A DNA stretch of 64,000 nucleotides from Ricinus communis (GCF_019578655.1 NC_063261.1:5898446-5962445); one strand, 5' to 3'; counted from the stretch's first letter, positions 10,049 through 22,354 are shown. Notes: generated by a model not told the origin, from the letters alone. Numbers and translations are program-made.

Positions 10049-11125
10049 ATATCACATACCTTTACTACTTTTGCTCAATGAAATCTCTATATATACTTGT
10101 ATATATATCACTAACCTATAACAGAAAAATAAAAAGAACTTAAAAAATAAATAAAGCGCTCGAACTACACTCAAGTTTACCTTCCAAAGAGAAAGATGGA
10201 TCAGTTTACTTCTCGAAGCAAAAGTTTATCAATTTACTCCTCGAAGCAAAGATTATAAATGAACCGGTATCACGTCTTGAGACAGAAAAGAGATTATGAA
10301 AATCATCTAAAGATGGGATATGACCCCTTTATCCTAAAAAGTTTAATTAGACAACATAAAAAGCAAATTACATCAGGATGCAATTGACTAAGAGGAATTC
10401 AGTAATATTTCAAAAAGCCGAGTATAAGGGTAAAAAGGGGAAAACACAAGCCAACGTCGAATTGCTCTTTAAAACCACCATAGTATTAGCAAGAGGATGA
10501 TGCTCAGCCCTAAAGGTGGAATAACATAATGATAGTGGATAGTCAAAGGGAATAGTATAATCCACTCTAAAGTTGTTTAAATCCTCTTAGGTAACCATAA
10601 AAGGAAGAATAAAGTTACTTGAGGTGATAAATCATTGAGGAAAGACATATGAAAGTGGTAAAGGGAAGTAGAGTTCAGTAAAAAAAGAAGAAGACGCAGA
10701 AATAAAATAAGAGTGCCTAGATAGGGTTTTTAAATATAAATACTTACAGATAAAAGACTAAACATGATATAGAGAAAGGAAGAGGTTACACAAATTAAGA
10801 AGGGCACTGGTATAAAAACACGAGAAAGGGGTGTGAGGCATGATTCCTCCAAAAGAAACAAGGAGTTTAGAGCATATCAAGAGGCAATCATTACTCATAT
10901 ATATATATATTCCAAGCTCATCATTAGCAAGGTACAAAAATATAAACACTTTTCATTACTCATAGCTCTCTCTCTAAGCTCATTTTTTTCACCATTATTG
11001 ACTTAAGCATCGAAAGATTGCTTAGACTTCAAGTCTAGATCCTTCAAAGCTACTCTTTTGTCTTTGTAGGCGATTCGGCAACTTGAGGATCTATCTTTTC
11101 GGTGTCATTATATTTTGACATCATT
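10049..11125 (+). repeat. Possible Tat-type LTR or leader sequence
   Basis: No coding motif is visible. Around 10990-11116, 'ATTGACTTAAGCATCG', a 'TTTGTAGGCGATTCGG' stretch and an ending 'TATTTTGACATCA' resemble the R/U5 end of plant Tat-type LTRs. Integrase-coding sequence begins immediately afterwards, so this could be an LTR inserted in the integrase of the older element. The left boundary and target duplication were not found. Confidence 0.35.
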
Positions 11126-11408
11126 AGGGAAGATGATTAAAGAGAATCCTAGGGATTGGCATAGGTAATTGTCTGAAACTTTATAGGCGTATCGGACTTC
11201 TAAAAGATATGCTACAAGAGTGAGTCTTTTCACTCTCGCTTTTAGGCATGATACATTTCTATCTATGGAAGTTGTGGTGTCATCCTTAAGGATTGCTAGA
11301 CAAAATGGCTTGGAACCTAAGTAATATTCTCGAGCCATGATAATAGAATTCGAGAGTCTGGATGAACAACACAAGGATGCCTTAAACAAGATGATCATAC
11401 AAAAGAAG
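11126..11408 (+). pseudogene. Tat-like integrase remnant, core end
   Basis: The frame reads 'MIKENPRDWHR', 'AYRTSKRYATRVS', 'SMEVVVSSLRIA' and 'LDEQHKDALNKMIIQKKR'. This is the order found after the catalytic Glu of Ty3/gypsy integrases of the Tat type. Two stops are present in the first part. The frame ends where an insert of about 1.67 kb begins; the continuation is at 13081. Confidence 0.7.
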
Positions 11409-13080
11409 AGATTTTAAAGGGCCTGTTATCACTGAATTTTTCAAGTCAAAATTTTTTATAAGCCTGATGATGAGACATTTTAGTTGGTGGAATGCTCTTG
11501 AATGAATAACGCATGTCAAACCTATGAAAACTTCCTCGAGGATCACCCTAAAGCCCTGGGACCTAAAAGAACCACACTTTTGCAAAGCTGTCAGGAAAAG
11601 CTAGCGCGAGCTTAGGCTATACAAACCCCCCCCCCTCTCCACCTCACTTTCAACACAAATATTTACACACTCTCTACACCCCTATTTCTCTTTAACCCCT
11701 TCTCCCTCTCTAACCCCCACACTACACCAAAACCTCTCTCTCTACACAAAAAAAAACCTCACTCTCCCTTTACACTCCTCCTCCAAACACAAAAAAAAAA
11801 AAAAAATCAATCCAACTCTATTCACTTCCAAGAAGATCCTAGAAAGTGTTTTCAAAGGTTTTACACTCATTTTTTATTTCAAAGCATCTTTTAGATTTTG
11901 CATTCAAATCCATCACTTGAAGGTCAAATCTAATTTTACTTAATATTCAATGCATATTTTATTTTTGTGAAAAATTTTATTTTCCATTTTTATTTTTGTG
12001 TTTGGGGGTGCAAGACACATTTGGTCTCCCCTTTGTAAGGTGAACACATGCGAGCTTAACCCTATACTCATGCGGGTTCAACCAAATCCCTTTCGATTTA
12101 AATTATTAGTACAAAACGCAGTCGTTTTGGCACTTTTAGGCTTTTTGAAGCTTGAACTCGCGCAGACTCCGCCCATGCTCGCGTGGTTTCAACCTTAATA
12201 GCCTTGTGCATCGTTATTTTATAATTGCATACTTTATTTATTATTTGCAGCTCTTTATTCAACTATTTCGAGGCCCTAAAGGCCATGGTTGGTAATAATT
12301 TTTCTAAGCGCCCTGATCTTTCTAATCCCTTTCTATGTATGTTTAATTTTATGCTTAGGATCATCTCACATGTAAAAAAAGATAAAAAAATTGGACTTCG
12401 CAACTGTTGTGATCACCCTACATGCAAAGACAACAAAATCAGAAGCTTACCAAAGTAAGCCCCCACATCTCTTTTCACCTCAAATGCTAATTTTAAAATG
12501 AATCTCACACTAGATTAGGGTTAATAAAAATTCAAATGATATGAGCACCAAGGCATGTTAAAGATAAAACCTAATGCGCCAAAGTACCTCCCGATTAGGT
12601 CTAATAAAGGCACCAATGTGCTTCCCATCTAGGATTAGTCAAGATACTAAAGTACCCCCATCCTTAAGTTAGTTCTTGTCTTTTTAACCTCACATGCTAA
12701 TAAGATAAAAAAAAGGTTGGTGAATAAGATGAATTACGGGTAAACTTAGGCTAAGATGATTTTATTAAGATAGGCAAAGGCTTGTCGGCTCTAGTGGAGG
12801 CTAGGCGAATAGGGGCGCTTTCAAAAACCTTCCCTATTCGTACCTAACTTTTCAAACCAAGAATCTCTGATTTTAAGGAGGGGGAAACTTAGGCTCTCTA
12901 TGAGGGTACAAAGCCGTCATCCTCACTCCCAAACTATCCTAATCTCATCGGGTGGCAAATACTTCTTCGCACTGGTCTTAAGACCATTTCGTAATCCCTT
13001 AGGGCCCTCAACCGAACGGCTTGTTTCAAAATAAGCCTAGTACGAAGAGTTGACCCTAGACTAGTAGTGGGAACCAATAT
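11409..13080 (+). mobile_element. Unidentified insert of about 1.67 kb splitting an integrase
   Basis: The two integrase halves (to 11408 and from 13081) would be nearly contiguous without it. It has no coding motif. It contains a 215-base stretch with no G (11617-11831), a TATA-poor region with 'GCAGTCGTTTTGG', and a 3' part with 'AGTAGTGGGAACCA'. This looks like an LTR, but I could not find matching termini or a clean target duplication. Confidence 0.45.
11617..11831 (+). repeat. 215-base G-free pyrimidine/A stretch
   Basis: No G occurs on the plus strand for 215 bases. The stretch is built from C runs, CTCTCT, ACAC and two A runs. Strand asymmetry of this degree is typical of transcribed leaders with pyrimidine patches just after plant promoters, or of simple-repeat growth. 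Confidence 0.85.
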
Positions 13081-13330
13081 AAAAAGGTGGCCGCTCACAG
13101 GGCCTACAATAAGAAAGTCAGGAAGAAGATTTTTTGTGAAGAAGATCTAGTGTAGAAGTTAATCCTTCCTATTAGATCTAAGGATTGGGAAATCGGGAAG
13201 TGGTCTCCTAATTGTGAAGGACCTTTTAAAATTTATAAGGTCTTGAAAGGAAATGCCTATTGGTTATCAAGTCTATAAGGAGAACCATATAAGTAATACC
13301 TCAACGAGCAATATCTAAAGAAGTTTTATC
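13081..13330 (+). pseudogene. Tat-like integrase C-terminal remnant
   Basis: The frame reads 'AYNKKVRKKIFCEEDLV', then a 'GKWSPNCEGPFKIYKVLKG' segment and 'EQYLKKFY'. This is the usual C-terminal domain of Tat-type integrases, which binds DNA after the catalytic core. Several stops interrupt it. It resumes the frame lost at 11408. Confidence 0.75.
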
Positions 13331-14929
13331 TCACTTTTATAGGAATCCATAAAGCAGACTTAAATTTTTATCCTAAACAGACTAATACAACGGCCAACAA
13401 ATAAAGTCACTAGAAATACTGACAAAGTTTAGGAAGCTTAGTCTAGAGTCACTTTGAAGTTTAAAAGGAAATTGGTCTCTTGGCCACTTCAAACATAAAA
13501 GTTGGCCTACTGGCCACTTTTCCTAAAGTTCTAATGCATCACAATACGTGTAGAGTCTTGGCAACATATAAGCAGTAACATGGCTACACTAACAAGTTCT
13601 ATAGTTACAAGTGCAAATGCAGATCATGATGAATGAAGCATGTGAGGAATCAAATCAGCATTCATCAACATCAGAGATGAACGAATAGGCGAACTAGCCA
13701 TTTGTTTAATTTAAAGAGCCAAAATCATAGCTTAATCATCCATAAAAAAGAAAAGTACAATAATAGTAGTCAAAAGGAAAATAAAAAGAACAAGAGTCAA
13801 AGGCTATTGCAATCAAATTGGTGTAAGAAGAGTCAATCATCCAAGCATTTCTAGTGAGCCAAGGCAGCTTGCTCATATTCCCAAGACTTGGCGCCTCCAA
13901 CATGTGCAACAATCTAAGAGTCCATGATGGAGATCTCTTAGGTAAGTACATCATGTCTAGCTTTAAGATCCTCAACTTGTCTCAAACACTTCTCCTATTG
14001 CTCTTTTCCTTTCTTCACACCCCCATCAACTCCTAAATCCTAGCATCATCCTCTCTAATCCTAACATCGTCAGCATTATAAGTCTGTAAAAGACTAATCC
14101 AATCATCAATATACTTATCCCTAAAGAAAAAACACTACCCAACCTTTATTTCTGAGTCTTAATCATACTCAATCTACTAAAAGTATCTATAATAGTATGT
14201 TGATCATGATCCAAAGTGCAAAACATAGAGCTAGCAGTAGACAAACCACCTAATGGTGTACTCCCAACATAAGCAAACTGAAGAAGTGCAAGTGTAGCAA
14301 TGAAGGCAAATCTCTTGTTAGGAGTCAAGGTGAGGATGTAAAATTGAGGACGCGCCTCAAAGTATGTTTGGAAGCCATCAAATCAACCTTAGGTGGCACT
14401 TAAAAGGAGGAACCAACTGAAGAAGGTGGACAATTCAGGAAGCTTAAGTCAATCTGACAAGAAGGTATAGTAACCTTCTAAGGCTTGGCAAGCATAGCTC
14501 TCCAAGAAATAAGATTCTAAAGCTACAAGTATAATAATTCCATAAGTTCTAAAGGTTATATACTTAAGGATTTATGACACTAGTTATAAAAAGTTGTTAA
14601 AGGAAAAGATGTGCAGAGAGAAAATAGTAAGAATGAAAACATTATGAGGAGTAAGAGAAGGCATGTTCAAGGTGGCTTTAGAACCAATAGTGTCGCCTAA
14701 ACCAAAGAGCTCGATGGATCAAACTAAATACTGGTATCGATATTAACAATAATAGCAATAGGTTCTTCAAGAACACTCTCGCTAACAAGCGAATCATCAT
14801 CCTCAAACTCATGTGTGACTTGAACTATGGAAGTATCAAGAGAAGTGTCATGCTGAGTGTCATGGTGATCTAACTACATTTCATCTTAGAAGAATCATCA
14901 ACCAATTTTGGTATACTGGATGAAGCCAC
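13331..14929. other. Unassigned 3' region of the Tat-like remnant
   Basis: Paired 'GGCCACTT' phrases occur at about 13480 and 13510. Otherwise no repeat or protein was recognised. It is probably the spacer between integrase and the antisense ORF that follows. Confidence 0.3.
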
Positions 14930-16300
14930 AATTAGAGTAGAAGAGCTAAAGCAATGCTAAAGTCTATTGGACTTCTTTGATCCAGCAACCTTAGGCTTGT
15001 ACTTTGAGGCCTTAGGTGGGGCCCTAGGAGTAGTATGTGACAAAAAACAAAATAGTCTCTGGCCTTTTTGGGTGGCCGAGCAAGAATAAAGGAAAAAGAA
15101 GGATCAAATACACAAATAAGGAACTCAACATGAATTCGAGGTATAGAATTTAAATTACTTAAAGTAAGGAGGAAAGACATATATATAATAGAATCAGGAG
15201 TCAGATGGCCAACCAAACCATGGAAAAATTAAGGCCCCCAAGTTTTAAACACCGCAACATCCTCAAGTAATCCTTTAACAATGCGTTGGTGGGAAGTACA
15301 ATACTTCTCAAGGACTTAAGTAACAAAACCCTAAGATGCCTTCTCAATGCAAGGAATACTAGGAATAGCTAGGATGATCGATGCATATCCGAATTGCCGT
15401 CCTTAGAGATCATACTTGGGAGGAACTAATATAGTAGAGGAAGGAATAAGCGAAGGAATGAATGCATAACAGCTAGCTACTATCAAAGGTCTACAAGTAG
15501 TAAAGGCCATCACCAGATATCTAGTGGCATCCATATCAGTATCGGGCGTGGGATTAGAGCTCAAGTAAAATTAGAAAGGTAGATCAACATGGCGATACTT
15601 TAACCATAATCTCTCAAAATATCTCTCTATCAAGCTCAAGAAGAAGTGGAGCAGTGGCTTGAACTTATACGTAGTGGATAACCCCATCAACTATGCACTA
15701 AGAGGCAAGTCAATATTGAACCCCTCAATATGGACAAGCTCAAGATAGGCCAACACCCACAACTAGATAAGCCACAATATACCACAAACTTTCTACAAGG
15801 GGTTCACATTGACATATCTATCCATCATAGTGTAGAGTGAAGCAATCAGCATAGTGCTTAAGGCAAACTTCCTACCAATAGCTAAGGATTTTGCTAAAGG
15901 CAAGTATTCCGTAGCAGGCCTAGCAGCCACAAGGAACAAGATGAATTTGCATATCAGCATGTATAAGAACTCTACATGTTCAATGCTAGTAGGCGGCGAA
16001 GTTCCTCTATCTTACATTATGATTTCTTTGTATGAATCATAGGTGGTAAAAGTCACTAATATAGTAGGGACAACAAGATCAAGAACATTAATCAAGTAGG
16101 TCATCTCCATGCCTCTGATAGGTAATTCATTAAACACAAAATACATCCATAAGTGTGAGGAAGCCAGCCGAGAAGGAAATAAAAAGGAGTTGAGACTCCT
16201 AAGCCAAAATTGTTTGGTGACACTCAACAGCACTGAATCAAGAGGCAAAGCAGTCTTACTTAACTCAATCAACTTAAAGATGCCCAAGGATGCCCATAAA
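14930..16300 (-). pseudogene. Plant mobile domain (PMD) protein remnant, antisense
   Basis: The minus strand reads 'WLRSLNSFLFPSRLASS' (about 16150-16210), then, in a shifted frame, 'ATEYLPLAKSLAIGRKFAL' followed by 'STMLIASLYTMM' (about 15830-15930), then 'CGILWLI.LWVLAYLELVH'. This matches the pattern of the plant mobile domain: a hydrophobic 'FLFPS' helix, a G-R-hydrophobic helix ending ASLY, and a W-rich 'LW..AYLE' helix. PMD proteins occur in plant silencing factors of the MAIN type and in mobile elements. Extra ORFs in antisense orientation between integrase and the 3' LTR have been reported for Tat-lineage elements, and the position here fits. Many stops and frameshifts. Confidence 0.5.
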
Positions 16301-17039
16301 TCATTATACTATGGAGAAAGTCGATCTATCTAGTCTTCCCATTCAATTGTAGAATGAGGCCAGGATTTGAGTCTTCTAGAAGAAGAAAAAAGGACTCAAT
16401 TCCTTATCTAGTAAGAGGTCATCTATGGAAAGAAAGGTAGGAAGAGAAATAGATGAACAACCAATCACCTGGAAGTGAGATGAAGCATCAAAATCCTTAC
16501 TTATAGAAGGAGTGGAACTACAAAAGAATTCAGGAATCAAGAAAGATGCATATTTATGACTCAATTAAAACTGATTAATTTAAGAGAATAAGAAAGTCTC
16601 CAGAGCCTAAATGCATCTGAAAGGAAGACTCCATAATGGATAAAGTTGGACCAAAAGACTGCAATTCAAAGACATATAAATAAGTCACTGGCTCCACAAT
16701 ACCATTCTAAAGGCATAAGGAAAGAAACTACTAGAGAAATAAAAAAGGTAGTAGAAAGAGTGCCAACAGATATGATGCCTGAGGAATGAAGCTCGGGACT
16801 ACCTTGTACAAGGAAATTTAAGGTATCAACACAAGATGAATTGTAGTATAGAGATATCAAGTTAAAAGAGGCAAGAAATTGCCAAGTTCGGATTAATGAT
16901 GCTTGATGGATCCAAAGCAGAAATATGGGAGGAAATCTTGGAACCTACAACGATATACCTAACTAGTACAAGCAAAGTCAAGTACACTTTCTAAATTTTG
17001 ACATTTTTATTCCATATAATACTTGCCAAAATTCCATTT
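16301..17039 (-). other. Upstream part of the antisense region, unassigned
   Basis: Short minus-strand frames (for example 16376-16564, Ser/Phe-rich) may be the N-terminal part of the PMD-type ORF, but I recognise no motif. It ends at the CCATT target duplication. Confidence 0.3.
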
Positions 17040-17044
17040 CCATT
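17040..17044. repeat. Target site duplication CCATT (left)
   Basis: It is identical to 23295-23299 on the other side of the CRM-like element. Confidence 0.93.
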
Positions 17045-17463
17045 TGATACGAACTCGAACCGGATATGTTCAAACACCAAGATGAGCAATGGTGAGAAAC
17101 TCAAACTGATAAATGCTCTCCCTATTTAAGAGGAAGAACCCTTACAAATAAGTTTGAATTGTTGCCCCAAGATCTAACTTGAAAGTTTGCAATCGATTAT
17201 GGAACTAACAAACTTAACAATAGAACTACTAAGCCCTTTATTTATAAATAGATGAAGAATGTTCAAACAACCCAAGAAACTAATAAAAAGTTAATTGATT
17301 GATCAAACATGTAGATGTGAAACTAAACTAAACAAGTTAATTTAATCTCAAGAAATTCAAGAGTTAACAACTCAAGGAAAATAAATTTCATTCAAAATGA
17401 TATATTGATCTAATCCCTTTGGCCAAAATACATAGCTCTATTTATAGAGTCTTGAAATGATTC
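17045..17463 (-). repeat. Truncated 3' LTR of the CRM-like element
   Basis: It matches 22355-22773. Similarity stops at 17463, where integrase sequence begins. CTATAAATAG (minus; 17437-17450 region) is kept, with only about 15 bases of U3 upstream. U3 and the polypurine tract are lost. Confidence 0.9.
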
Positions 17464-18325
17464 CTGAAATGCACCCAAACCCAATCATCAACTTCAAATA
17501 CCATCCTTTTGCGGCCCTTATTGCGTTGTTTGGTGATTTGTTCATTGTTCCTGTCCAAGTTTGCACGCACTTGTTCATGCAACTTCAATACAAATTCAGC
17601 CTTCTTTGCGCCATCTAAATTCACTTGTTCACTCAAAGGTAAAGCAATCAAATCTAAAGGACTCAAAGGAATAAGCCATAAACAATCTCAAATGGGAAAA
17701 ATTGAGTAGAAGAATGCATACTACGATTATATGCAAATTCAACATGTGGCAAACAATCTTCCCATATTCTCAAGTTTCATTTAACCATGGTCCTAAGTAA
17801 TTGTGACAAAGTTCTATTCACTACCTCGGTTTGACCATCGGTTTGGGGATGACATGTAGTAGAAAAAAATGATTTAGTTCCCAATTTACCCCATAAGGTC
17901 TTCCAAAAATAGCTAAAAAACTTGGTGTCCCTATCACTAACAATAGTTCTAGGCATACCATGTAAACGTACAATTTCTCTAAAGAATAATTCAACAACAT
18001 GTTATACATCATCGGTTTTCCTACATGCAATAAAGTGTGACATCTTTGAAAACCTATCCACCACAACAAAAATACTATCATGCCCATGCTTAGACCTAGG
18101 TAATCCAAGTACAAAATCCATAGATATGTCAATCTAAGGAGAATTAGGTATGGGCAAAGGCATGTACAACCCATTAGGTTGTGATTTAGACTTAGCTTGC
18201 TTGCATGCAATACAGTTAGCACATAATCTATTCACATCAGATTTCATCTTAGGCCAATAGAAATGATCATGCAAGACATCTAAGGTATTTTGAACACCAA
18301 AGTGTCCCATCAAGCCACCTTCATG
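17464..18325 (-). pseudogene. CRM-like integrase, C-terminus deleted
   Basis: Read across three frames on the minus strand, the catalytic signs are present: '[16 protein letters not shown]' (first Asp), 'VSDRDTKF' (second Asp) and '[15 protein letters not shown]' (Glu). A 'HVEFAYNRS' segment follows, then a charged helix 'RANLDRNNEQITKQRNKGRK' and 'VDDWVWVHF'. There the sequence jumps into the 3' LTR, so the C-terminal DNA-binding part and any chromodomain are absent. Integrase would insert the cDNA into chromatin; this copy cannot. Confidence 0.8.
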
Positions 18326-18958
18326 CTACTCTCTCACAAGCAATTCACGCATAGAACACATAAGAATGCATAGACATTTTTCCTTGAACATAAATCCGTC
18401 ATGTCTATAAAATTTATCAATAGCACCATGTTCACAAGCATGAAAAATAGAACCAAAATCGTGGTCATCAACATACAAGTCTTTGATATACTCAAAACCA
18501 AGCAATTTTATTTCTAAAGAAGCAAGTAAAGCATACCTTCTAGATAGTGCATCGACAACTACATTTTCTTTACCTTGCTTGTACTTAATGACATAAGGAT
18601 ACGCTTCAATGAATTCACTCCACTTAGCATGGCGTTTATTCAACTTGTTCTGTCCCTTCAAGTGCTTTAATGCTTCATGATCCGTGTGAATCAGAAACTC
18701 CTTAGGTAGTAAATAATGCTGCCAAACATCAAGTGCACGCACAAGAGCATACAATTCCTTGTCATAAGTTGGATACTTCAAGTTAGCTCCATTCAACTTT
18801 TCACTAAAATAGGCTATTGGCTTCCCATCTTACATTAAAACAGCTCCAATACCTACACTAGAAGCATCACAATCAATTTCAAAAGTTTTGGAAAAATCAG
18901 GAAGTAAAAGAATAGGAGATGAAGTAAGTTTATCCTTTAGCATATTAAATGCTTTTTC
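18326..18958 (-). pseudogene. CRM-like RNase H
   Basis: The 156-residue frame 18326-18796 reads '[19 protein letters not shown]', '[13 protein letters not shown]' and '[12 protein letters not shown]', the standard order of gypsy RNase H with the catalytic Glu (YDKE) and Asp (TDHEAL, DALSR). It removes RNA from the RNA:DNA hybrid. The first part (to 18958), holding the 'DAS' Asp, is in a broken frame. The zinc-binding N-terminus of integrase begins at the lower end. Confidence 0.8.
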
Positions 18959-20008
18959 TTATTGTTCTACCCAATGAAACTTCACGTTCTTCTTTACAAG
19001 CTCGTTGAGTGGTGTGGCAAGGGTACTGAAGTTCTTGACAAACCTCCTATAGAAGCTTGCAAGCCCATGAAAGCTCCTCACGTCACTAACATTCTTTGGT
19101 GTTGGCCACTCTTTAATTGCTTTCACCTTGTCTTCATCAACCTGAATTCCATTTGCACTAACAATAAAACTAAGAAACACAAGTTTGTTTGTGTAAAAAT
19201 CACACTTAGCAAGGTTAGCATATAAATAATTCTCACGCAAAACCATCAACACCATTCGAACATGTTCAACATGGTCATTCAAGCTCTTACTATAAATCAG
19301 AATATCATCAAAGTATACTACCATAAATTTTCCAATATACGCACGCAAAACATGGTTCATTAGTCTTATAAAAGTACTTGGTGCGTTAGTTAAGCCAAAA
19401 GGCATGACCAACCACTCATACAAACCAAATTTAGTTTTGAATGTTGTTTTCCACTCATCGCCTATATTCATTCTAATTTGGTAATAGACACTTCTCAAAT
19501 CAATTTTAGTAAAGATAACACTACCATGCAATTCATCTAATATATCATCTAACCTAGGAATAGGATGACGATATTTAATGGTGATCTTGTTAATTGCATG
19601 ACAATCAACACACATACGCCAAGACCCATCTTTCTCAGGGACTAACAAAACAGGAACAACACATGGGCTAAGACTTTCCCTAACATAACCTTTACTTAGT
19701 AATTCCTCAACTTGGCGTTGCAACTCTTTGGTCTCCTCGGGATTGACTCTATAGGCTGGTCTATTTGGAATGGATGACCCCAGTACAAAGTCAATTTGGT
19801 GCTCTATCCTCCTTATTGGTGGCAACCCACTAGGTAACTCCTCGGGAAACACATCGTTAAACTCCTGCAAAACACTTACAAACACACTAGGAAGAGAAGA
19901 GTTAAGATTATTAGTATTAAATAAAGTTTCTTTGTACATAAGTACAAGTACTTGCCTATTTTCACTCAAAGCCTTTCTCATATCTCGCTTTCTAACTAAG
20001 AAACTCAC
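18959..20008 (-). pseudogene. CRM-like reverse transcriptase
   Basis: This 349-residue frame is the longest intact RT in the window. It has 'DVFPEELPSGLPP' (residues 52-64), 'SPCVVPVLLVPEKDGSWRM', 'IPRLDDILDELHG', '[12 protein letters not shown]' (202-213) and the catalytic YFDD (232-235), then the connection 'VRSFHGLASFYRRFVKNFS'. It copies element RNA to DNA. Odd residues at conserved places include 'CVDCHAIN' where Arg is usual and 'LRSVYYQI' where 'LRSGYHQI' is usual, signs of decay. It is separated by stops from the protease above and RNase H below, where one polyprotein is expected. Confidence 0.88.
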
Positions 20009-20178
20009 TTACTTGCCTCCCCTTTTTCTTGCGCCTTACTCATTCTTTTGCTCACATTCTTGCGCAAACCCTCGCTGAACTCTCCTTTTATCACTCTTTT
20101 CTCTCGCCCCTCATTATTTTCCACTCAACTCCCCTTTTGCTTGTGCGCCTTTTCTTTTTCATGTGCACTCTCACACTT

Positions 20179-20793
20179 TCATTTTTCTTTCTCATATGTT
20201 TCCGTTCGGTCCTTTACAACTCTTTGTAATTCACAAACTTCTTTAGGACTCAATGGTGCCAAAACATATGGTTTTCCATCCATTACAAGAGAATAAGCAT
20301 TGGTTCGACCATTATGAATTACAGATCTATCATATAACCATGGTCTACCTAGCAACATATGACATGCTTGCATGGGAACAACATCACATAATACCTCATC
20401 ATGATACTTCTTTACACTAAATGCAATCCGTACTTGCTTAGTAACTCTAATTCCACTTTGATCATTAAGCCATTGCAAGGTGTATGGCTTAGGGTGCTTA
20501 ATAGTTGGCAGTTTAAGTTTATCAACCATTATAGCACTTGCTACATTAGTACAACTACCCCCATCAATGATTAAACTACAATTAGCATCATGGTTTTGTA
20601 CTTGACATGTAGTATGGAATATGTTTTCCCTTTGAGTATCATCATCAACAGGTTGTAAATTAAGAGTTCTAAAGGTTACAAGTACATTACTAACCTCACC
20701 CAATTGCACATCATCACAATCCTCCAACTCAGGCATGTCTAGGTAATCATCCTTGTTCGGATTCTTCATCACTCTCAAAGACCACTTCACCAC
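20179..20793 (-). pseudogene. CRM-like retropepsin (protease)
   Basis: The 204-residue frame has 'CSLIIDGGSCTNVAS', the active-site loop with D-G-G-S in place of the more common DSG/DTG, and a later 'MLLGRPWLYD' motif that closes the retropepsin fold. The N-terminal part is acidic. It would cut the Gag-Pol polyprotein. The 170 bases between this frame and the RT hold stops. Confidence 0.8.
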
Positions 20794-20814
20794 TTCGAAT
20801 TGCCATGGTTCACT

Positions 20815-21720
20815 TGTTTAGACATTGGGAAGATATATGCCCATACCCCAAACACTTGAAGCATTGCCCTTTCTTCGATTTGAGGTCACCTTGCATCGTT
20901 GGCTTAGTGTTAACATCGAGTTTAGGGGCTGCCTTGATGTCTTTGATGCCTCACGACCTCTGTTAGGGGGCTAGTTGCTCCCTTTCCATGTGTTACTCCA
21001 TTTTGAGCTAGGGGCAGCACTTCTGCTCTTGGTTTTCAATTACTTTTCCACCTTTACGGCTATGTGCAATATGTCCTCCATCTCTACATAATGCTGAAAT
21101 TCGATTATGTTAGCAATATCACGATTCAAACCATGCAGAAATCTTCTTATTGTGGCTTCCCTATCCTCATCTATATTGGCTCTAATCATAGCTATCTCCA
21201 TAGATTGCTAATACTCCTCAACACTCTTACTACCTTGTACTAAATTTTGTAACTTGTTGTACGAATCCCTTTGGTAGTGCGATGGCACAAACCTTTTACG
21301 CATAACGCCTACGACTACTCACCAATTGATCCCACCAAATGGCAGCATAATCACAAAATTCAACTACCGCAAGTTTAACCTTCTTAGACTCACTATAGTT
21401 ATGACATTCAAAAGCCCTTTCGACCTTCTTTTCTCACTCCAAATAAGCTTCAGGTCACTCTTACCATGAAAAGATGGTATTTTCATCTTAATACTACCCA
21501 AATTGGTGTCAATTTTGGGTTGGAGACTATGTCTAGACCCTTTAGACTCATTGTCTAGGTCATTATCAAAACCGTCCCCTTTAGATGTTTTAGGCATATC
21601 ATTCAATAACCTAGTTAATTTGTCATCTTGTTTTTGAAATTTTCTTTGCATATGTTCTACTACATCTCTCAATGTAGAAGCTAAATTTTCCAAAGTCAAT
21701 GGTTGTTCAGATGATATAGT
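20815..21720 (-). pseudogene. gag: CRM-like Gag
   Basis: The frame 21364-21699 begins 'MTLENLASTLRDVVEHMQRK' and reaches 'IKMKIPSFHGKSD'. Further down, in changed frames, 'EFCDYAAIWWDQLV', 'QRDSYNKLQNLVQG' and 'RRFLHGLNRDIANIVE' can be read. This is the capsid core order of chromovirus-type Gag. A Cys-rich knuckle is expected near 20.87 kb, but the region is too damaged to be sure. Confidence 0.75.
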
Positions 21721-22338
21721 TAACCCAAAAGACTAGAAAAGAAAATAGAAAAAGACGTGATCAAGTGTTATACTCTAGAGGCTTCTTATTGGCAAAGGCA
21801 AAACAAGAAAAGATCACTTCCTCACGTGTTTCATTCACAAAGAATTGAATTCCTTATAGAAATTAAATCAAATTGTTCTAGTAATCACAAAAATAAGTTT
21901 CTCACAACCTTTTAACATTTATTAATTATGAAGTTCAATAGAACACTCGTGAATCAATAAAATAAATTATAAGCGTGTGAACAAAACAAGCTTACAACTA
22001 GTCGAACAAGACTCAATTAACCCAAAAGAAAAGCTTTTTTAAGAGAAAATAAGAAAATTACCCAAATCAGAATTTCAAGAATGAAGAACAGCTCTAATCA
22101 ATTTAAAAAAAAAGAATTGCAAAGTGAATCAATCAAGAATCAATTCTTCAAGAACCACCCAACACAAACGGTTAGGGTTAGTTTTCCGTTCCTTTCCTTT
22201 TTTTTTAGAAATCTACCTTGGTATGCGGGTAGCAATGAAAATAGTATACTTTTTCTTTTATAATGATGCGAACAGAATTTGAGATGAAATAGAAGACAGA
22301 CCCTTAATTGAAAAGAAAGTAAACCAAACTTACAAGTT

Positions 22339-22352
22339 TGGCTCTGATACCA
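22339..22352 (-). other. Primer binding site, initiator tRNA-Met type
   Basis: On the minus strand TGGTATCAGAGCCA lies 2 bases after the 5' LTR end. TGGTATCAGAGC is the familiar initiator-Met site used by many gypsy, copia and TRIM elements. Confidence 0.92.
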
Positions 22353-22354
22353 AA

